A stretch of DNA of 40,258 nt from Candidatus Competibacteraceae bacterium (GCA_020444905.1 JAGRHQ010000009.1:1-40258); one strand, 5' to 3'. Numbered from the stretch's first letter, positions 27,339 to 36,882 are shown. A program made the numbers and translations. The notes: generated from the sequence alone by a model not told the origin.

Positions 27339-27437
27339 TTAGGTTTGAATAGCGCCATTCGCCGCCAGCAACAGGATGCCGAGCGCTAGCACAATGTATA
27401 AAAAGACAAAAATCCGCTTTGCGCGACGCGTGATCAT
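27339..27437 (-). CDS. 32-aa hydrophobic membrane peptide
   Basis: A short frame encodes a peptide that begins MITRRAKR, continues with one hydrophobic helix (IFVFLYIVLALGILLLAA) and ends NGAIQT. The basic start and single membrane span resemble small inner-membrane proteins or type I toxin peptides. GAGGAA seven to eight nt before the ATG is a good ribosome site. It lies 48 nt after the STAS gene in the same direction, so it could be the third gene of the sigma-54 activator unit. A strong inverted repeat follows its stop. Confidence 0.5.
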   Translation of the reverse strand: MITRRAKRIFVFLYIVLALGILLLAANGAIQT

Positions 27438-27485
27438 CAAGAATTCCTCACTCTCTTAAAACTTCCAGGATATTTTTATTCCAAG

Positions 27486-27758
27486 TTATTGATTAATATT
27501 ATCTTTATTTAGAAGCGCCTGAATCAATCCTGAACAATGCGTAATCGACAAGTTGTTGCAGGACAGATCGCGCAACAACCTGATTCCGGCCCCATCGACA
27601 AAACTGACGTCGGTAAAATCCAGCTCCAGGGTTTGTGCGGACTGAAGCTCAGCGTCGATAGCCTGCTTCAAGACGATGACCCAGTCCGCCACAACCCGGC
27701 CTTCGACCTTGAGCACGACGGACGATGAAGGATTGACGAAGCGGGTAATGCGAAGCAT
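27486..27758 (-). CDS. Single STAS-domain protein
   Basis: This protein of about 90 aa begins MLRITRFVNPSSSVVLKVEG and has the STAS core ELDFTDVSFVDGAGIRLLRDL. At the switch position it reads SFVDGAGI, where SpoIIAA-type proteins have D-S-S/T-G; phosphorylation control is therefore uncertain. GGAG six nt before the ATG at 27758 is the best ribosome site. An ATG at 27770 and a TTG at 27815 are alternatives. It follows the sigma-54 activator gene by about 73 nt and is likely co-transcribed. Confidence 0.82.
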   Translation of the reverse strand: MLRITRFVNPSSSVVLKVEGRVVADWVIVLKQAIDAELQSAQTLELDFTDVSFVDGAGIRLLRDLSCNNLSITHCSGLIQALLNKDNINQ

Positions 27759-27831
27759 GTCGATCTCCATGAAATCCTGTTGCCCAGGATTTATTTGGAG
27801 CAGGTTCAATGCCAAAAATATGGACTTCGGA

Positions 27832-29598
27832 TCAGCGCGGTCGCACGATACCGAGCTTACTCATGCGAGCGTTCAGCGTCGTCGGCTTGATGCCCAACAG
27901 CTTGGCTGCGCCTTGCGGGCCGCTGACCTTCCAATCAGTGAGCTGCAACGCCTCCAGAATATGCTCGCGCTCGTAAGTATCCAGCGTCTTGATTTCCCGT
28001 TGATGAACCTGTGGCAACGGGTTGGCCCGCGGTAACCAATTTCCCGGATCAAGCCGGCCAGCGCGGCTGAGAATCACGCCCCGTTCGATCACATGCTCCA
28101 ATTCCCGCACGTTGCCTGGCCATGCATAAGCCGCCAGCGCATCCAGCACCTGGGGACTGATGGTTTCGACAGTACGCCCAATTTTCTTGCTGTACTTGGC
28201 GACGAAGTAATGAGTGAGCAAAGGAATATCCCCCTGACGTTCGCGCAAGGGGGGCGCGGCAATTGGAAATACGCACAGCCGATAGTACAAATCCTCCCGG
28301 AAAGCGCCTTCCACCACGGCCCTGCGCAAGTCACGATTAGTGGCGGCAATCAAGCGCACATCGACTTTATGCACAGTCGCGCCGCCTACCCGCTCAAATT
28401 CCCCTTCCTGCAAGACCCTCAGCAGCTTGGCCTGCAAGTCCATAGGCAACTCGCCGATTTCATCGAGGAAGAGCGTACCGCGATTGGCCAGCTCGAAACG
28501 ACCAGGCTTACGCGCGATCGCTCCGGTAAATGCGCCCTTTTCGTGACCGAACAGTTCGCTTTCGAACAACCCCGCCGATAAAGCAGCGCAGTTCACTGTA
28601 ATCATGACCTGATCCTGGCGACGGCTCAGTTGATGGACAGAGCGCGCGATCAATTCCTTGCCAGTGCCAGTCTCGCCCAGGATCAATACGGTGGCGTCAG
28701 TCGCAGCGACCTGCTCCAGATCATCGAGCAATCGCCGCATCGCTGGCGAAGCGCCAATCATTTCGGTGAAGCCCAGTTCCGAATGTACAACGGCTTGCAG
28801 TCGCGCATTTTCTTGCTGCAACTGCTCCAGTTTCTGTTCGGCGCGCTGGCGAATTGTGGCGTCGCGGAGAATCAGCGTCAGGTAGCGTTTCTCGCCCAGT
28901 TTGAAGGGCGAAAGAGAAGTGTCGACGGGAAAAGCTTCACCGTCGGCGCGAAACGCTGTCAGCCCCTCGGCCCACATGTAGTGCTGCTTCCAATCGCTAC
29001 GGGCGAATTCCTGCATGGATAGTTCGAGCAGTTGCTGAAATCGCTCGGAAACCAGCCGCGCCAACGGCAATCCCAAAACCGTAGCCGCCGAGCAGCGAAA
29101 AACGCCTTCAGCTGCATGATTGAACAATGTCACGCAACCTTGCGTATCGAGCGCGATGATGGCGTCCATGGCGGAATCGAGAATCCGGCTCAACCAAGCC
29201 TGACTTTCTTGCAGAGCCGCTCCCATCCGCCTGCGCTCGGCGACATCGCGCACCATGGCGATGACGCATGACTGTCCTTCGATATGAACGACTGAAGCCG
29301 AAATTTCCGCCGGCAGAAATTCACCATTCTTAGTTAGGCAGTTGAGTTCATCAGTCCATCCGTGACCATCGCTCAACACCGTAGTGGCAAAAGCCAGCAT
29401 GCGCGGCATCTCGTTAGGATGCACGTTGCTGATCGGCGTCGCCAATAATTCCTCATGGGAATACCCCAGCATAGCGCAAGCTCGTGGATTGGCCTCGATG
29501 ATTCGGTTCTGCGCAGGGTCGATAACGAAAATCGCATCGTTTGAATAAGTAAAAATCTGGCGGTAGCGTTCCGCGCTTTCGTGGATTGTCGGTTGCAT
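27832..29598 (-). CDS. PAS-containing sigma-54-dependent transcriptional activator
   Basis: This 588-aa activator has PAS domains at about 10-125 ([20 protein letters not shown]) and 135-250 ([20 protein letters not shown]). An AAA+ domain follows, with Walker A GETGTGKE near 306, the sigma-54 contact loop GAFTGA near 355 and Walker [13 protein letters not shown] Fis-type helix-turn-helix at the end has [20 protein letters not shown]. All the parts needed to open sigma-54 promoters are intact. The signal bound by the PAS domains is unknown, and no heme or flavin ligand residue could be assigned. No -24/-12 promoter was found nearby, so the target genes are not known. Confidence 0.93.
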   Translation of the reverse strand: MQPTIHESAERYRQIFTYSNDAIFVIDPAQNRIIEANPRACAMLGYSHEELLATPISNVHPNEMPRMLAFATTVLSDGHGWTDELNCLTKNGEFLPAEISASVVHIEGQSCVIAMVRDVAERRRMGAALQESQAWLSRILDSAMDAIIALDTQGCVTLFNHAAEGVFRCSAATVLGLPLARLVSERFQQLLELSMQEFARSDWKQHYMWAEGLTAFRADGEAFPVDTSLSPFKLGEKRYLTLILRDATIRQRAEQKLEQLQQENARLQAVVHSELGFTEMIGASPAMRRLLDDLEQVAATDATVLILGETGTGKELIARSVHQLSRRQDQVMITVNCAALSAGLFESELFGHEKGAFTGAIARKPGRFELANRGTLFLDEIGELPMDLQAKLLRVLQEGEFERVGGATVHKVDVRLIAATNRDLRRAVVEGAFREDLYYRLCVFPIAAPPLRERQGDIPLLTHYFVAKYSKKIGRTVETISPQVLDALAAYAWPGNVRELEHVIERGVILSRAGRLDPGNWLPRANPLPQVHQREIKTLDTYEREHILEALQLTDWKVSGPQGAAKLLGIKPTTLNARMSKLGIVRPR

Positions 29599-29679
29599 CT
29601 ACAGATGCCAGCCCCTTCAAAGCTTTTATATAAGAATTTGATATTTATTAACTAAATTTCTTATTAAGATTGGGGTGAA

Positions 29680-30795
29680 TCATTCTAAAAAAACCCGCGC
29701 CTGACGATGCTGTCGGCGCAACACGATGGCCATTGCGACCACCAACAGGAACAGAAATCCGGCAATGCTAGCCCCAAAAATTACATCCCATCGCTTCGCT
29801 TCCAGTGCAACCTGGCAAGCAGCGGTATAGCCCTCTTTCAAGACCCCGTGCGTGGAATCGGCGGGATCGTAATACACCGTCACCGCTGCGCCTACTGGAT
29901 ATTCCGCTAGCCAGGTCTCGGCGGCCTTGCGGTTGGTCGTCGGCTCATTGCAGAAATAGGGGGTTATACTCCGTTCCTCTACTCCGGCAACGTTGTAGCC
30001 GAACTCGATCCGTGGCCAATAGCCGTCGACTTTGATTTTCCCTTTCGGGATTTTCGCCGTCGCTAGCTCAGCGCGGATAATTCGGCCTGACGCTTCGGAC
30101 CAGTTCGCACTGGCCTCGGCCCATTGCTGTTGCTGTTGCAGAATCTGGTAAGCCTGATATTTCTGGAACGCCAGAACCGCCAGAGAGGTAGCGACAACCA
30201 GTAACACCGTTACCGCCACTATCGCCACCCATTTCATTTGTCGGTAATACTTCTTGCCATCGACCAGTTTACCGAGGAGCGCTCGACCCTCGTGCAAGGC
30301 CACCAATCGACCGTCCGGTTGCCAATCCTGGCAATAGAACTGTGCGGTGATTTCCTGACGCGGCGGGCGAGTCCAGCTCGTATTGGGTTCAATCAGCGCA
30401 TAAAGCAATCCCGTTGCCGGACGCCGGTCAAGGATCTGCACCGCCATCAACACACCGGATTTATTGCTGATGCCCGCAGGCGTTAAGCGGGCATTGACCG
30501 GGTTGCAACTTCGCAGCAACCGGTTGGCGTCAGTCAATCGCCGTGTCATCCAGCGTTCCAGATACCACAACAAGCCCCACATTAACGCGATCATCGGCAG
30601 TATGACCAAACCGGCCACGGCAAAAATCAACAGATTTTCCATGCTCCGATTGGACAAAGCCGTAGTCATCATGAAGACCAGCGCGCCCGCCATGATTAAA
30701 AAGAACAGCAGGCTTAGCGAACGGGTCAAACGGCGATGAGTAGCGTTCAGTTGTTGGAGGCTAGGATGAAGAGAAGCAGGGAAGAGGTCAGTCAT
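29680..30795 (-). CDS. DUF3592 membrane protein of the srfB operon
   Basis: This 371-aa protein has about four membrane segments: two near residues 28-75, one near 195 and one near 345. A long loop contains the DUF3592 segment GYWPRIEFGYNVAGVE followed by YPVGAAVTVYYDPADST. DUF3592 proteins have no defined function. The last codons contain a T7 run. The gene lies 33 nt after srfB and is probably last in the operon, although the region before its ATG has no clear ribosome site, so translation may depend on coupling. Confidence 0.8.
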   Translation of the reverse strand: MTDLFPASLHPSLQQLNATHRRLTRSLSLLFFLIMAGALVFMMTTALSNRSMENLLIFAVAGLVILPMIALMWGLLWYLERWMTRRLTDANRLLRSCNPVNARLTPAGISNKSGVLMAVQILDRRPATGLLYALIEPNTSWTRPPRQEITAQFYCQDWQPDGRLVALHEGRALLGKLVDGKKYYRQMKWVAIVAVTVLLVVATSLAVLAFQKYQAYQILQQQQQWAEASANWSEASGRIIRAELATAKIPKGKIKVDGYWPRIEFGYNVAGVEERSITPYFCNEPTTNRKAAETWLAEYPVGAAVTVYYDPADSTHGVLKEGYTAACQVALEAKRWDVIFGASIAGFLFLLVVAMAIVLRRQHRQARVFLE

Positions 30796-30828
30796 CTTTT
30801 GGCAAGTGGCGAGTGATCAACAGTTTTC

Positions 30829-33756
30829 CTATCTCGTCGGTTCAATAGCTCGGGCGGAAATCGAGAAAATCCCGGTATCCAGCCAGTAACCATATTCATC
30901 CTTGAGCGTTTGCAGCTTTAACAGCACGACCCCATTGGGCTGTTGGTTGCCGTCCGCGTCGGCCACGGCGATTACCTTGAAGTCCAGGTCCACATTTTCA
31001 TCGGTGGAGCGTTCCAGCGTTACTTTGAGCGGCAACGCCTTGGAGCGGGCATCCTGCGGATGGGCGAAGGTCACCCGGTACAGCGGCGAGGCGGGCCAGC
31101 GCTCGACATTCAATTGCCGGAAACCGAGAAACACCGGCGCGTAAAAATCGAAAGTCGCTTCCGGCAGGCGCGTCTTGCGATCCTCCAGTTCCAGATTGGC
31201 GAACAGCACATTCTCCGGTTTCAACCGTCCGGTTTGCTCCAGCACGCCAATGAAACGAGCGGTGGATTTCATCCCCAGTTCGCGGCTGCGCAAATTGAAC
31301 TTGTACAACTGCCCTTCGGACAGCGCGCAAACCATCGCCCCGACCGCTGCCGTCGTTTTGGGATCGGTCAATCGCCCACCGACGGAACGGAACGGATACC
31401 AGTCGCCGACTCGATAAGCGTGCAAGCTAACAATGCGATCGGGCGGCGCAGGCAGTTTCGCCAAAATCGCGGCCCGCACCGCCGGGAATCGGCAGGGCCG
31501 CCCGGAAATCAGCAGGTAGTCGCAATCGTACAAATGCACGACTTCACACAGGTCGCTCAGCACTTGGCCAAGAATACGGCGCACGGTGGTGTCCACCGCC
31601 AGCATGGTGGTGGAAAAAGCGACCTCGGCCAGTTGAAAACCCTGCCCGCCGGCGGCATGGACGGCTTCTTCCAGAAACGCCGTAACTTGCTCATGCGGTC
31701 CGGCGCCCGGTGGGTAAACATCGGCCAGCTTGAGCGTAACCGCTTCATTGCCCATGCTCAGATCGGCGTTTTCGTAGCGTTGCAGCAAGGCCAGCGCCAA
31801 GGGCAATGCGACCTGACTGGCGAACTGTCGGCGCAAGGTGCGTTCGCGCTCAGCCTGATCGCCTCGATTCGCGCCCAGCCGCCGCGCCAGTAATTCCTCG
31901 GGATTGGCCGCCCCGCTGGCGCGAATCGCGTCCAGCAACGCGGGGAGGACATTGCGCTCGATCAGACCGCACAACACATCATCGCCGGCAATGTTGAAGC
32001 CTTCGCGGAATTCCTGGGTAGGCCGCAACGCGGTGCCGCCCTCCAGTTGATAGGTGGTGATGATCAGATCGGTGGTGCCGCCGCCCACGTCGATGCTGGC
32101 CAGCCGCAGACAAGGCGTTTCGCCATAGCCTTCCCGAACCCGGCCAAACACCTGAAAGAACAGGGCTGCATCACCCTGAAAGTTGTGCTTGACTTCGTTG
32201 TAAAGAAACACAATCTGGGTACCGGTTGCCTCGTCCCATTGCAAAAACGGTTCGGGAGCCTGACTTTCATCCAGACCCAGCGCCCGCCAGGTCAACCGGA
32301 TCGCCGTGTTCACCCGGCGCGTGAACAGCTTGCGTTCCGCCAGCGGCATAGCGGTGGGCATGGTCAGAATCACCCGGCGCAAACGGCGCGGCGCTTCGGA
32401 ATACACTCGCTCCGAACGGCGGGCGGGCGAATTGGCCTGAATAAAGGCTTGCAAGAGCACCTCGGCAACGAAGAAGCTCATCAGCGATCCGCGCGAGAAC
32501 AGCGCAGTCACCGCTGGCGGTTCGCCCGGCTCCAATTCCTCGCCATCCTCGCGCAGGTGACCGACAAACGGCCCCGTGGTCACCGGACCGCTGTCGCCGC
32601 CGCCTGCTATCGGCCCGGCGTTAAACCGCCAGGCGTGATGACGCGAGTCGGTATCCCACAGATAGCGCTTGGGACTGGACAGGCCGGTGCTGCCTTCCGC
32701 GCCGTGACTGAAGTAGGACAAAGCCTGGGCCTCAAAACCGATCCGAGTGACGGTCGGCCACAGGAAAGCGCTGCTCCGGCCACTACGCCGCGACAGCTTT
32801 TCATCGCCAAACGTGCTGCGCACAAATTCCACGCGGCTGGGAAAGGGTTCGTCATAAACCCGTTCCGGGTGCGTCAGATCGCGCAACACCAGCCGATAGC
32901 TGTCGTTCATATCTACCGGCGCGTCGCCGCTGGTTTCCATCAACATGCCGCAGGTCCGGGAATTGCCAATGTCCAGCACCAGATCGACATCCACCGGTTG
33001 ATTGAGCCGGGCCGTCGGCCCATCATCCACAAAAGTAAACCGCAAGCGCGGCGGATTCACTGCTTTTTTCAACAATGTCAGCACGGTCAACCAGGCGGCC
33101 TGACCGTCGGGACTGGCGCGCAGTTCCGCTTCATCCACCCGGCGCGGCGCGCGGCGGCGGCGCTCATAGGCGTAGAAATGCTGATGCACCCACTCCCGCA
33201 CCCATTCCTGCTCCAGAAACCCGTTGGTATCGTCCTCGGCGTCGCTCAGGGCGAATTCCTCACCGGATTGCATATCCAGCGCGCTGGGGGCGAGATAGGG
33301 CCGACCTTCGCGGGTCGGCAACAACTGGGTGTCGAACGCCAGGGTCACCCGGTGCGTGTGGCCTTCAGCATCCGGGGCTGCCAATTCGACCAGACGCGCC
33401 CGCGCCCAGTTGGTAGGTCCATTATCGAACAGGTGATCGTGATCAGGACGGCGTTCGCGGATGCGCAGAAAAGGAATCGGCAACCAGGCTCGATCAAGAA
33501 TCATCGCCGCCTTGGCCGCATTCAGCGAATAGGCTTGCTCAGGTTTAACGGTCTTTCCATCGTGGGTTGCGAATTGGCCGCTGGCGTCATCAGCGTACAA
33601 CGGGGTTAATAGTGAATGCCCATCCGCGCCAGTTTCCGCCAGGAACGCGCGGGATAACCTGATCTCGTTGAGGTTGAATCCAAAATCCAGAAACTGGATA
33701 GCGGTGTTGGGAATCAGGTTGATCAGTGGGCCAAGTTGCCTGAGTTTTGCCAGCAT
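30829..33756 (-). CDS. srfB: SrfB-family Hsp70/actin-fold ATPase
   Basis: This 975-aa protein matches the SrfB family, named after a SsrB-regulated Salmonella gene. The nucleotide-binding core is visible: phosphate loop 1 VLDIGNSRTCGM near 260, phosphate loop 2 SIDVGGGTTDL near 555 and an adenosine-type LLISGRPCRFPAVRAAI. The N-terminal 250 residues and the C-terminal 200 (FYAPVFLGFRQLNVERWP) are family-specific. Known srf loci pair SrfB with SrfA and SrfC; neither is in this window. Here it sits between a membrane-anchored coiled-coil gene (28 nt upstream) and a DUF3592 gene. AAGGTGAG before the ATG supports the start. Its substrate or filament is unknown. Confidence 0.88.
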   Translation of the reverse strand: MLAKLRQLGPLINLIPNTAIQFLDFGFNLNEIRLSRAFLAETGADGHSLLTPLYADDASGQFATHDGKTVKPEQAYSLNAAKAAMILDRAWLPIPFLRIRERRPDHDHLFDNGPTNWARARLVELAAPDAEGHTHRVTLAFDTQLLPTREGRPYLAPSALDMQSGEEFALSDAEDDTNGFLEQEWVREWVHQHFYAYERRRRAPRRVDEAELRASPDGQAAWLTVLTLLKKAVNPPRLRFTFVDDGPTARLNQPVDVDLVLDIGNSRTCGMLMETSGDAPVDMNDSYRLVLRDLTHPERVYDEPFPSRVEFVRSTFGDEKLSRRSGRSSAFLWPTVTRIGFEAQALSYFSHGAEGSTGLSSPKRYLWDTDSRHHAWRFNAGPIAGGGDSGPVTTGPFVGHLREDGEELEPGEPPAVTALFSRGSLMSFFVAEVLLQAFIQANSPARRSERVYSEAPRRLRRVILTMPTAMPLAERKLFTRRVNTAIRLTWRALGLDESQAPEPFLQWDEATGTQIVFLYNEVKHNFQGDAALFFQVFGRVREGYGETPCLRLASIDVGGGTTDLIITTYQLEGGTALRPTQEFREGFNIAGDDVLCGLIERNVLPALLDAIRASGAANPEELLARRLGANRGDQAERERTLRRQFASQVALPLALALLQRYENADLSMGNEAVTLKLADVYPPGAGPHEQVTAFLEEAVHAAGGQGFQLAEVAFSTTMLAVDTTVRRILGQVLSDLCEVVHLYDCDYLLISGRPCRFPAVRAAILAKLPAPPDRIVSLHAYRVGDWYPFRSVGGRLTDPKTTAAVGAMVCALSEGQLYKFNLRSRELGMKSTARFIGVLEQTGRLKPENVLFANLELEDRKTRLPEATFDFYAPVFLGFRQLNVERWPASPLYRVTFAHPQDARSKALPLKVTLERSTDENVDLDFKVIAVADADGNQQPNGVVLLKLQTLKDEYGYWLDTGIFSISARAIEPTR

Positions 33757-33784
33757 GGTTGCTCACCTTCGTCCGCCGATTGGG

Positions 33785-34780
33785 CTAACCGCTGCGCTCG
33801 CGCTGTACTCGCAGCAACCGTTCCATCAATTGCTCGATTTCTGACTCCAACGCGCTGCGCTCCTGTTCGGATTGGTGATCGCGCGCCGCCAGTTTTTCCT
33901 TGAGGCCTTGGTATTCCTGCTGGGCTTCCGTCAATTGCCGGCGCAAATCTCGCACTTCCCGTTCAGCCGGGTTTGGATCGCCCCCTCCGGTTCCGCTGGA
34001 TTCCATGATTTTAGTCCGCAATAAACGCCGTTCGGCCTGCAAACGTTCAAGTTGTTCTTGAAAATGTTGGCGTTCCTCGTCCCATGCAGCCTGCTGTCGT
34101 TTGAGATCGGCTAACTCCGTTTGTAGTTGTTCTACTTGAAGGGCGCTATCCGGCGGCAAATTCTGATCGACGCGCGCTTTTTGCAGCGCCAGGCTATCTT
34201 CCAAGGTATTCATCTGAATCTGTAGAGCCAATCGTTCCTGCTCCCAGGTCTCCTGTTGCTGGTCCAGCCGGGCGCTCAATTGAGTCTTCTCCCGACGCAA
34301 CCCTTGCACCTGATCTTCGAGTTGACCATTCAACAGGAGCAGACTTTGCCGCTCCTCATCCCATTCAGCGCCTTTCTGGGCGAAACGATCCTGCAGAGCG
34401 TCTCGATCCCGCTGCAGCTGCGCCATAGCCTCGCGCAATTTCTCCACTTCTTGTTGTTGCGCCTGCAACTGCTGCCCGCCCTGTTCCTTGAACTCAGCAT
34501 ATTGCCGCTCCAGCTCAGCCTGACGCTCGCTGGCCTCGGCCAGATCGTGCTCAAGACGTTTTTGCCGCCCCAACAGAGTCTGGCGACCCTGATAGGATTT
34601 GGACTGCTCCGCTTGAAGGCTTGCTTGCAGAACGCCATTGCTAGACTGGGCATCCACCAGTTCGGCTTGTATCTGAGCATAAGCGCTACGCAGAGCTTGG
34701 TAGGGCAACAGATAAATCAAGACAGCACCCACTACCGATCCGGCAACTATCCCAATGATTAAATAGACGATGTCTGCCAT
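33785..34780 (-). CDS. N-terminally anchored coiled-coil protein
   Basis: This 331-aa protein has one membrane span at about 4-26 (YLIIGIVAGSVVGAVLIYLL), then an almost continuous Gln/Glu/Leu-rich coiled coil to the end. The charged cytoplasmic-looking rod contains a short glycine break (SSGTGGGDPNPAE) near 255. There is no catalytic motif. It lies between the tail-anchored receiver gene and srfB and may be a scaffold tethering SrfB to the membrane. The ribosome site (GGAATTAGAATT) is weak. Confidence 0.8.
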   Translation of the reverse strand: MADIVYLIIGIVAGSVVGAVLIYLLPYQALRSAYAQIQAELVDAQSSNGVLQASLQAEQSKSYQGRQTLLGRQKRLEHDLAEASERQAELERQYAEFKEQGGQQLQAQQQEVEKLREAMAQLQRDRDALQDRFAQKGAEWDEERQSLLLLNGQLEDQVQGLRREKTQLSARLDQQQETWEQERLALQIQMNTLEDSLALQKARVDQNLPPDSALQVEQLQTELADLKRQQAAWDEERQHFQEQLERLQAERRLLRTKIMESSGTGGGDPNPAEREVRDLRRQLTEAQQEYQGLKEKLAARDHQSEQERSALESEIEQLMERLLRVQRERSG

Positions 34781-34852
34781 AATTCTAATTCCGCTTTTGC
34801 TTTATCAACTTCCATCCAAATCATTCCGCATCTGAATGAACAATCGGTGTTC

Positions 34853-35965
34853 TTAACGCAATCCATACGCCACGATCGCTGCTCCAACGCCCACCGCTGC
34901 TGCGCAACCCGCCGCCCAGTAAATCCGTCGTCCCAGATCGCGGCGCGCGTCCGCCCAGAGTTGATGAGCTGCTTGTTCCACCGCTGCGGTAACGCTTTCT
35001 GCCTGAGAACTGATCACCGGCGCTTCTCCGGGCATCGGTAGCGATGCTGACCGGGCTGCCTCGATCGCTACTTCCCGGGCCGCCTCGATCGCGGCGTCGT
35101 GAGCGGTTGAAGCCGCTTTACGAACCGCTTCGGCAAACCGGGCGCTTAATTGTCGCACCAATCGCTCAGACAGTTCATGCAATTGGCTCGTGCAGACCTG
35201 CCCCGCTATATCGCGCGCGATATCTTCAAGCCCGGCGCGTTCCTGGGTCTGGAACGCCGCCAAGCGCTGATCCAGCAAAGGCGCAAGCTGTGCTCTAATC
35301 GCGTCTTCGGTCAATGGCAAGTGAGCGGATTCCTGGCCAGTCGACTGCCATGCCGTCAGTTGCTCCTGACAAATTCGCTCAGCCACCTGACCGCAGGTTT
35401 TCGCCTGGCCGGCATCCATTTCCTGCCGCAATTTGGCGATGACATCATTAAGCAACGGCAACACCTGGGACTCGATGGCGTCGTAAATCACCGATTCCGC
35501 CTTGTCGACGACGATTTTCTCCACCCACTCAACCGACACAGATCCACCACCCTCTTCAGGTGTGGGCGCGGTAATCGGCGCCTGCGCGGCATCCAGCGCC
35601 TGATGCATTCGCTCGAGAAGCACACCCAGCATCTCCGGCATGGCCGGCTTGGTCAGTACCTCAATAGCGCCCGCCGCTCTCGCCTCTTGCAGATAGGTAG
35701 GTTCATCCCGAGAGGTGTACATCGCGACCGGAATCGCGGCGATTGCTGGATTTTCCTTGATTTGCCGCACAGCGGTTAAACCATCCATACCGGGCATGGT
35801 GTGATCCATGAAAATCGCATCCGGTTGCCGGTCGCGCAGATAGTTCAGGGCTTCCTCGGCGGATTCCGCGGTATCCACGGTCATGCCAAAGCCTTGCAAC
35901 ATCTTGCGCAGCATTAGTCGTGCAGACTTGGAATCATCTACTACAAGGACGTGTCGGACTGGCAT
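34853..35965 (-). CDS. CheY-like receiver protein with a C-terminal membrane anchor
   Basis: This 370-aa protein has a receiver domain (about 1-125) with LVVDDSKSAR, phospho-acceptor Asp near 53 (FMDHTMPGMDG), Thr in MYTSRD and Lys in VLTKPA, all intact. A long helical region follows, with a stretch of Ala/Glu repeats (AIEAAREVAIEAARSA). The last residues form a membrane helix (IYWAAGCAAAVGVGAAIVAY), leaving a tail-anchored topology with the receiver in the cytoplasm. There is no DNA-binding or enzymatic output domain. GGAGG before the ATG supports the start. It is the first gene of the srfB operon. Its cognate kinase is unknown; the CheA in this window is one possibility. Confidence 0.88.
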   Translation of the reverse strand: MPVRHVLVVDDSKSARLMLRKMLQGFGMTVDTAESAEEALNYLRDRQPDAIFMDHTMPGMDGLTAVRQIKENPAIAAIPVAMYTSRDEPTYLQEARAAGAIEVLTKPAMPEMLGVLLERMHQALDAAQAPITAPTPEEGGGSVSVEWVEKIVVDKAESVIYDAIESQVLPLLNDVIAKLRQEMDAGQAKTCGQVAERICQEQLTAWQSTGQESAHLPLTEDAIRAQLAPLLDQRLAAFQTQERAGLEDIARDIAGQVCTSQLHELSERLVRQLSARFAEAVRKAASTAHDAAIEAAREVAIEAARSASLPMPGEAPVISSQAESVTAAVEQAAHQLWADARRDLGRRIYWAAGCAAAVGVGAAIVAYGLR

Positions 35966-36120
35966 GGATCCTCCAGGTTTTCCGGGCCGGATTTTATTTC
36001 AGACAGATTAGCAGGATTCATGGGCGGAAAGAGCGTTTGTCACGGATAGCAGCAGATGACGGCGCGTCGCGATGCTACGAATATAGCGAAAGTCAGGATG
36101 ATTCGCCCAATTCTTTCCAG
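35966..36120. promoter_or_regulatory. Upstream region of the srfB operon
   Basis: These 155 nt lie between the lipoprotein stop and the receiver gene, both on the minus strand. The operon promoter should be here. TTGGGC and TATATT occur on the minus strand at 19-nt spacing, which is longer than usual, so this is a weak candidate only. GGAGGATCC before the ATG is the ribosome site. Confidence 0.35.
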
Positions 36121-36756
36121 TCACTCCAGATAACTCAGCGCAAAAGCCGCCATTTCGCCCAGCAGTTTTTGCACTGCCGCGTTGGCGGCCTGCGCTCCGC
36201 CGTATGCATCCTCGCTGGGCGAGGATTCTACCGCCTCGAAGATCCTCGTACCCAACACATGACCACTCTTCATATCCATCACTTTGATGCGCGTCGTCAA
36301 GCGCACCTGGCTGGGCGGAATCATAAATTCTTGTTGCAGGCGGATTAGATCTACATCCACTCGCAGATCGGCCAGCACGGGCGACGGCGGCGACACCACC
36401 GCTTTGAACGCGCCCGTGGCCTCGAAAGCCCGAACCAACAGCGGCAACAGCATCTTCGCCGGCGTGTCGCTCCAGACACTGTCATTGTAGTAATCCAGCT
36501 TAGGCGGTTCCCGGGTGTAAGCGATGCGCTGCGAATCAAAACCCGGCGCTTCCTTGGAAACGGTCACTAACAGGATTTTGCCACTGGGGCGTTGCGCCGA
36601 CGTTGACGTGAAAGCTCTGCTCCCTCCGAGTAAATAAGCCTGCGGCGGCGGTGAATTATCTTGTGGCAATGTACAGCCGGCTCCTGTCGCCAGCGCGAAC
36701 AGCAACATGACTCTCCATCCGTGAGTCATTATTCTATGTCGGATCCCTTCAAACAC
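36121..36756 (-). CDS. ABC-type transport auxiliary lipoprotein (PqiC/LptE-like)
   Basis: This 211-aa lipoprotein has a hydrophobic signal (VMLLFALATGAGC) with the lipobox Cys in ATGAGCTLP, so it is probably an outer-membrane lipoprotein. The body carries PF03886-type features: ILLVTVSKEAPGFDSQRIAY, then LDYYNDSVWSDTPAKMLLPL. These proteins assist Mce/MlaD-type lipid carriers. The GTG at 36756 has GGAG eight nt upstream; an ATG nine codons later has no site at normal distance. It follows the MlaD-like gene after 126 nt that include a palindromic repeat. Confidence 0.88.
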   Translation of the reverse strand: MFEGIRHRIMTHGWRVMLLFALATGAGCTLPQDNSPPPQAYLLGGSRAFTSTSAQRPSGKILLVTVSKEAPGFDSQRIAYTREPPKLDYYNDSVWSDTPAKMLLPLLVRAFEATGAFKAVVSPPSPVLADLRVDVDLIRLQQEFMIPPSQVRLTTRIKVMDMKSGHVLGTRIFEAVESSPSEDAYGGAQAANAAVQKLLGEMAAFALSYLE

Positions 36757-36808
36757 TTCCTTTTCTCCTCAATTCAAATAGATAGCATCTGGCCGTAATT
36801 CTCTCTAA

Positions 36809-36829
36809 CCCCCTTTTGCTAAAGGAGGG
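36809..36829. repeat. Decayed C5TTT/AAAGGnGGG palindrome
   Basis: CCCCCTTTT (36809-36817) and AAAGGAGGG (36821-36829) form an imperfect hairpin of the same type as 10281-10301. It lies in the gap between the MlaD-like gene and the lipoprotein gene. Confidence 0.65.
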
Positions 36830-36882
36830 ACTGAATGGTTATCTCGCGCTTTGGCAAACGCCGCCGGCAGACAAGCAGTCTT

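Noticed and set aside
32047-33609. Open frame of 520 codons on the plus strand
   Set aside because: Antisense to srfB, which has clear nucleotide-binding motifs. No ribosome site or domain supports the plus-strand frame.
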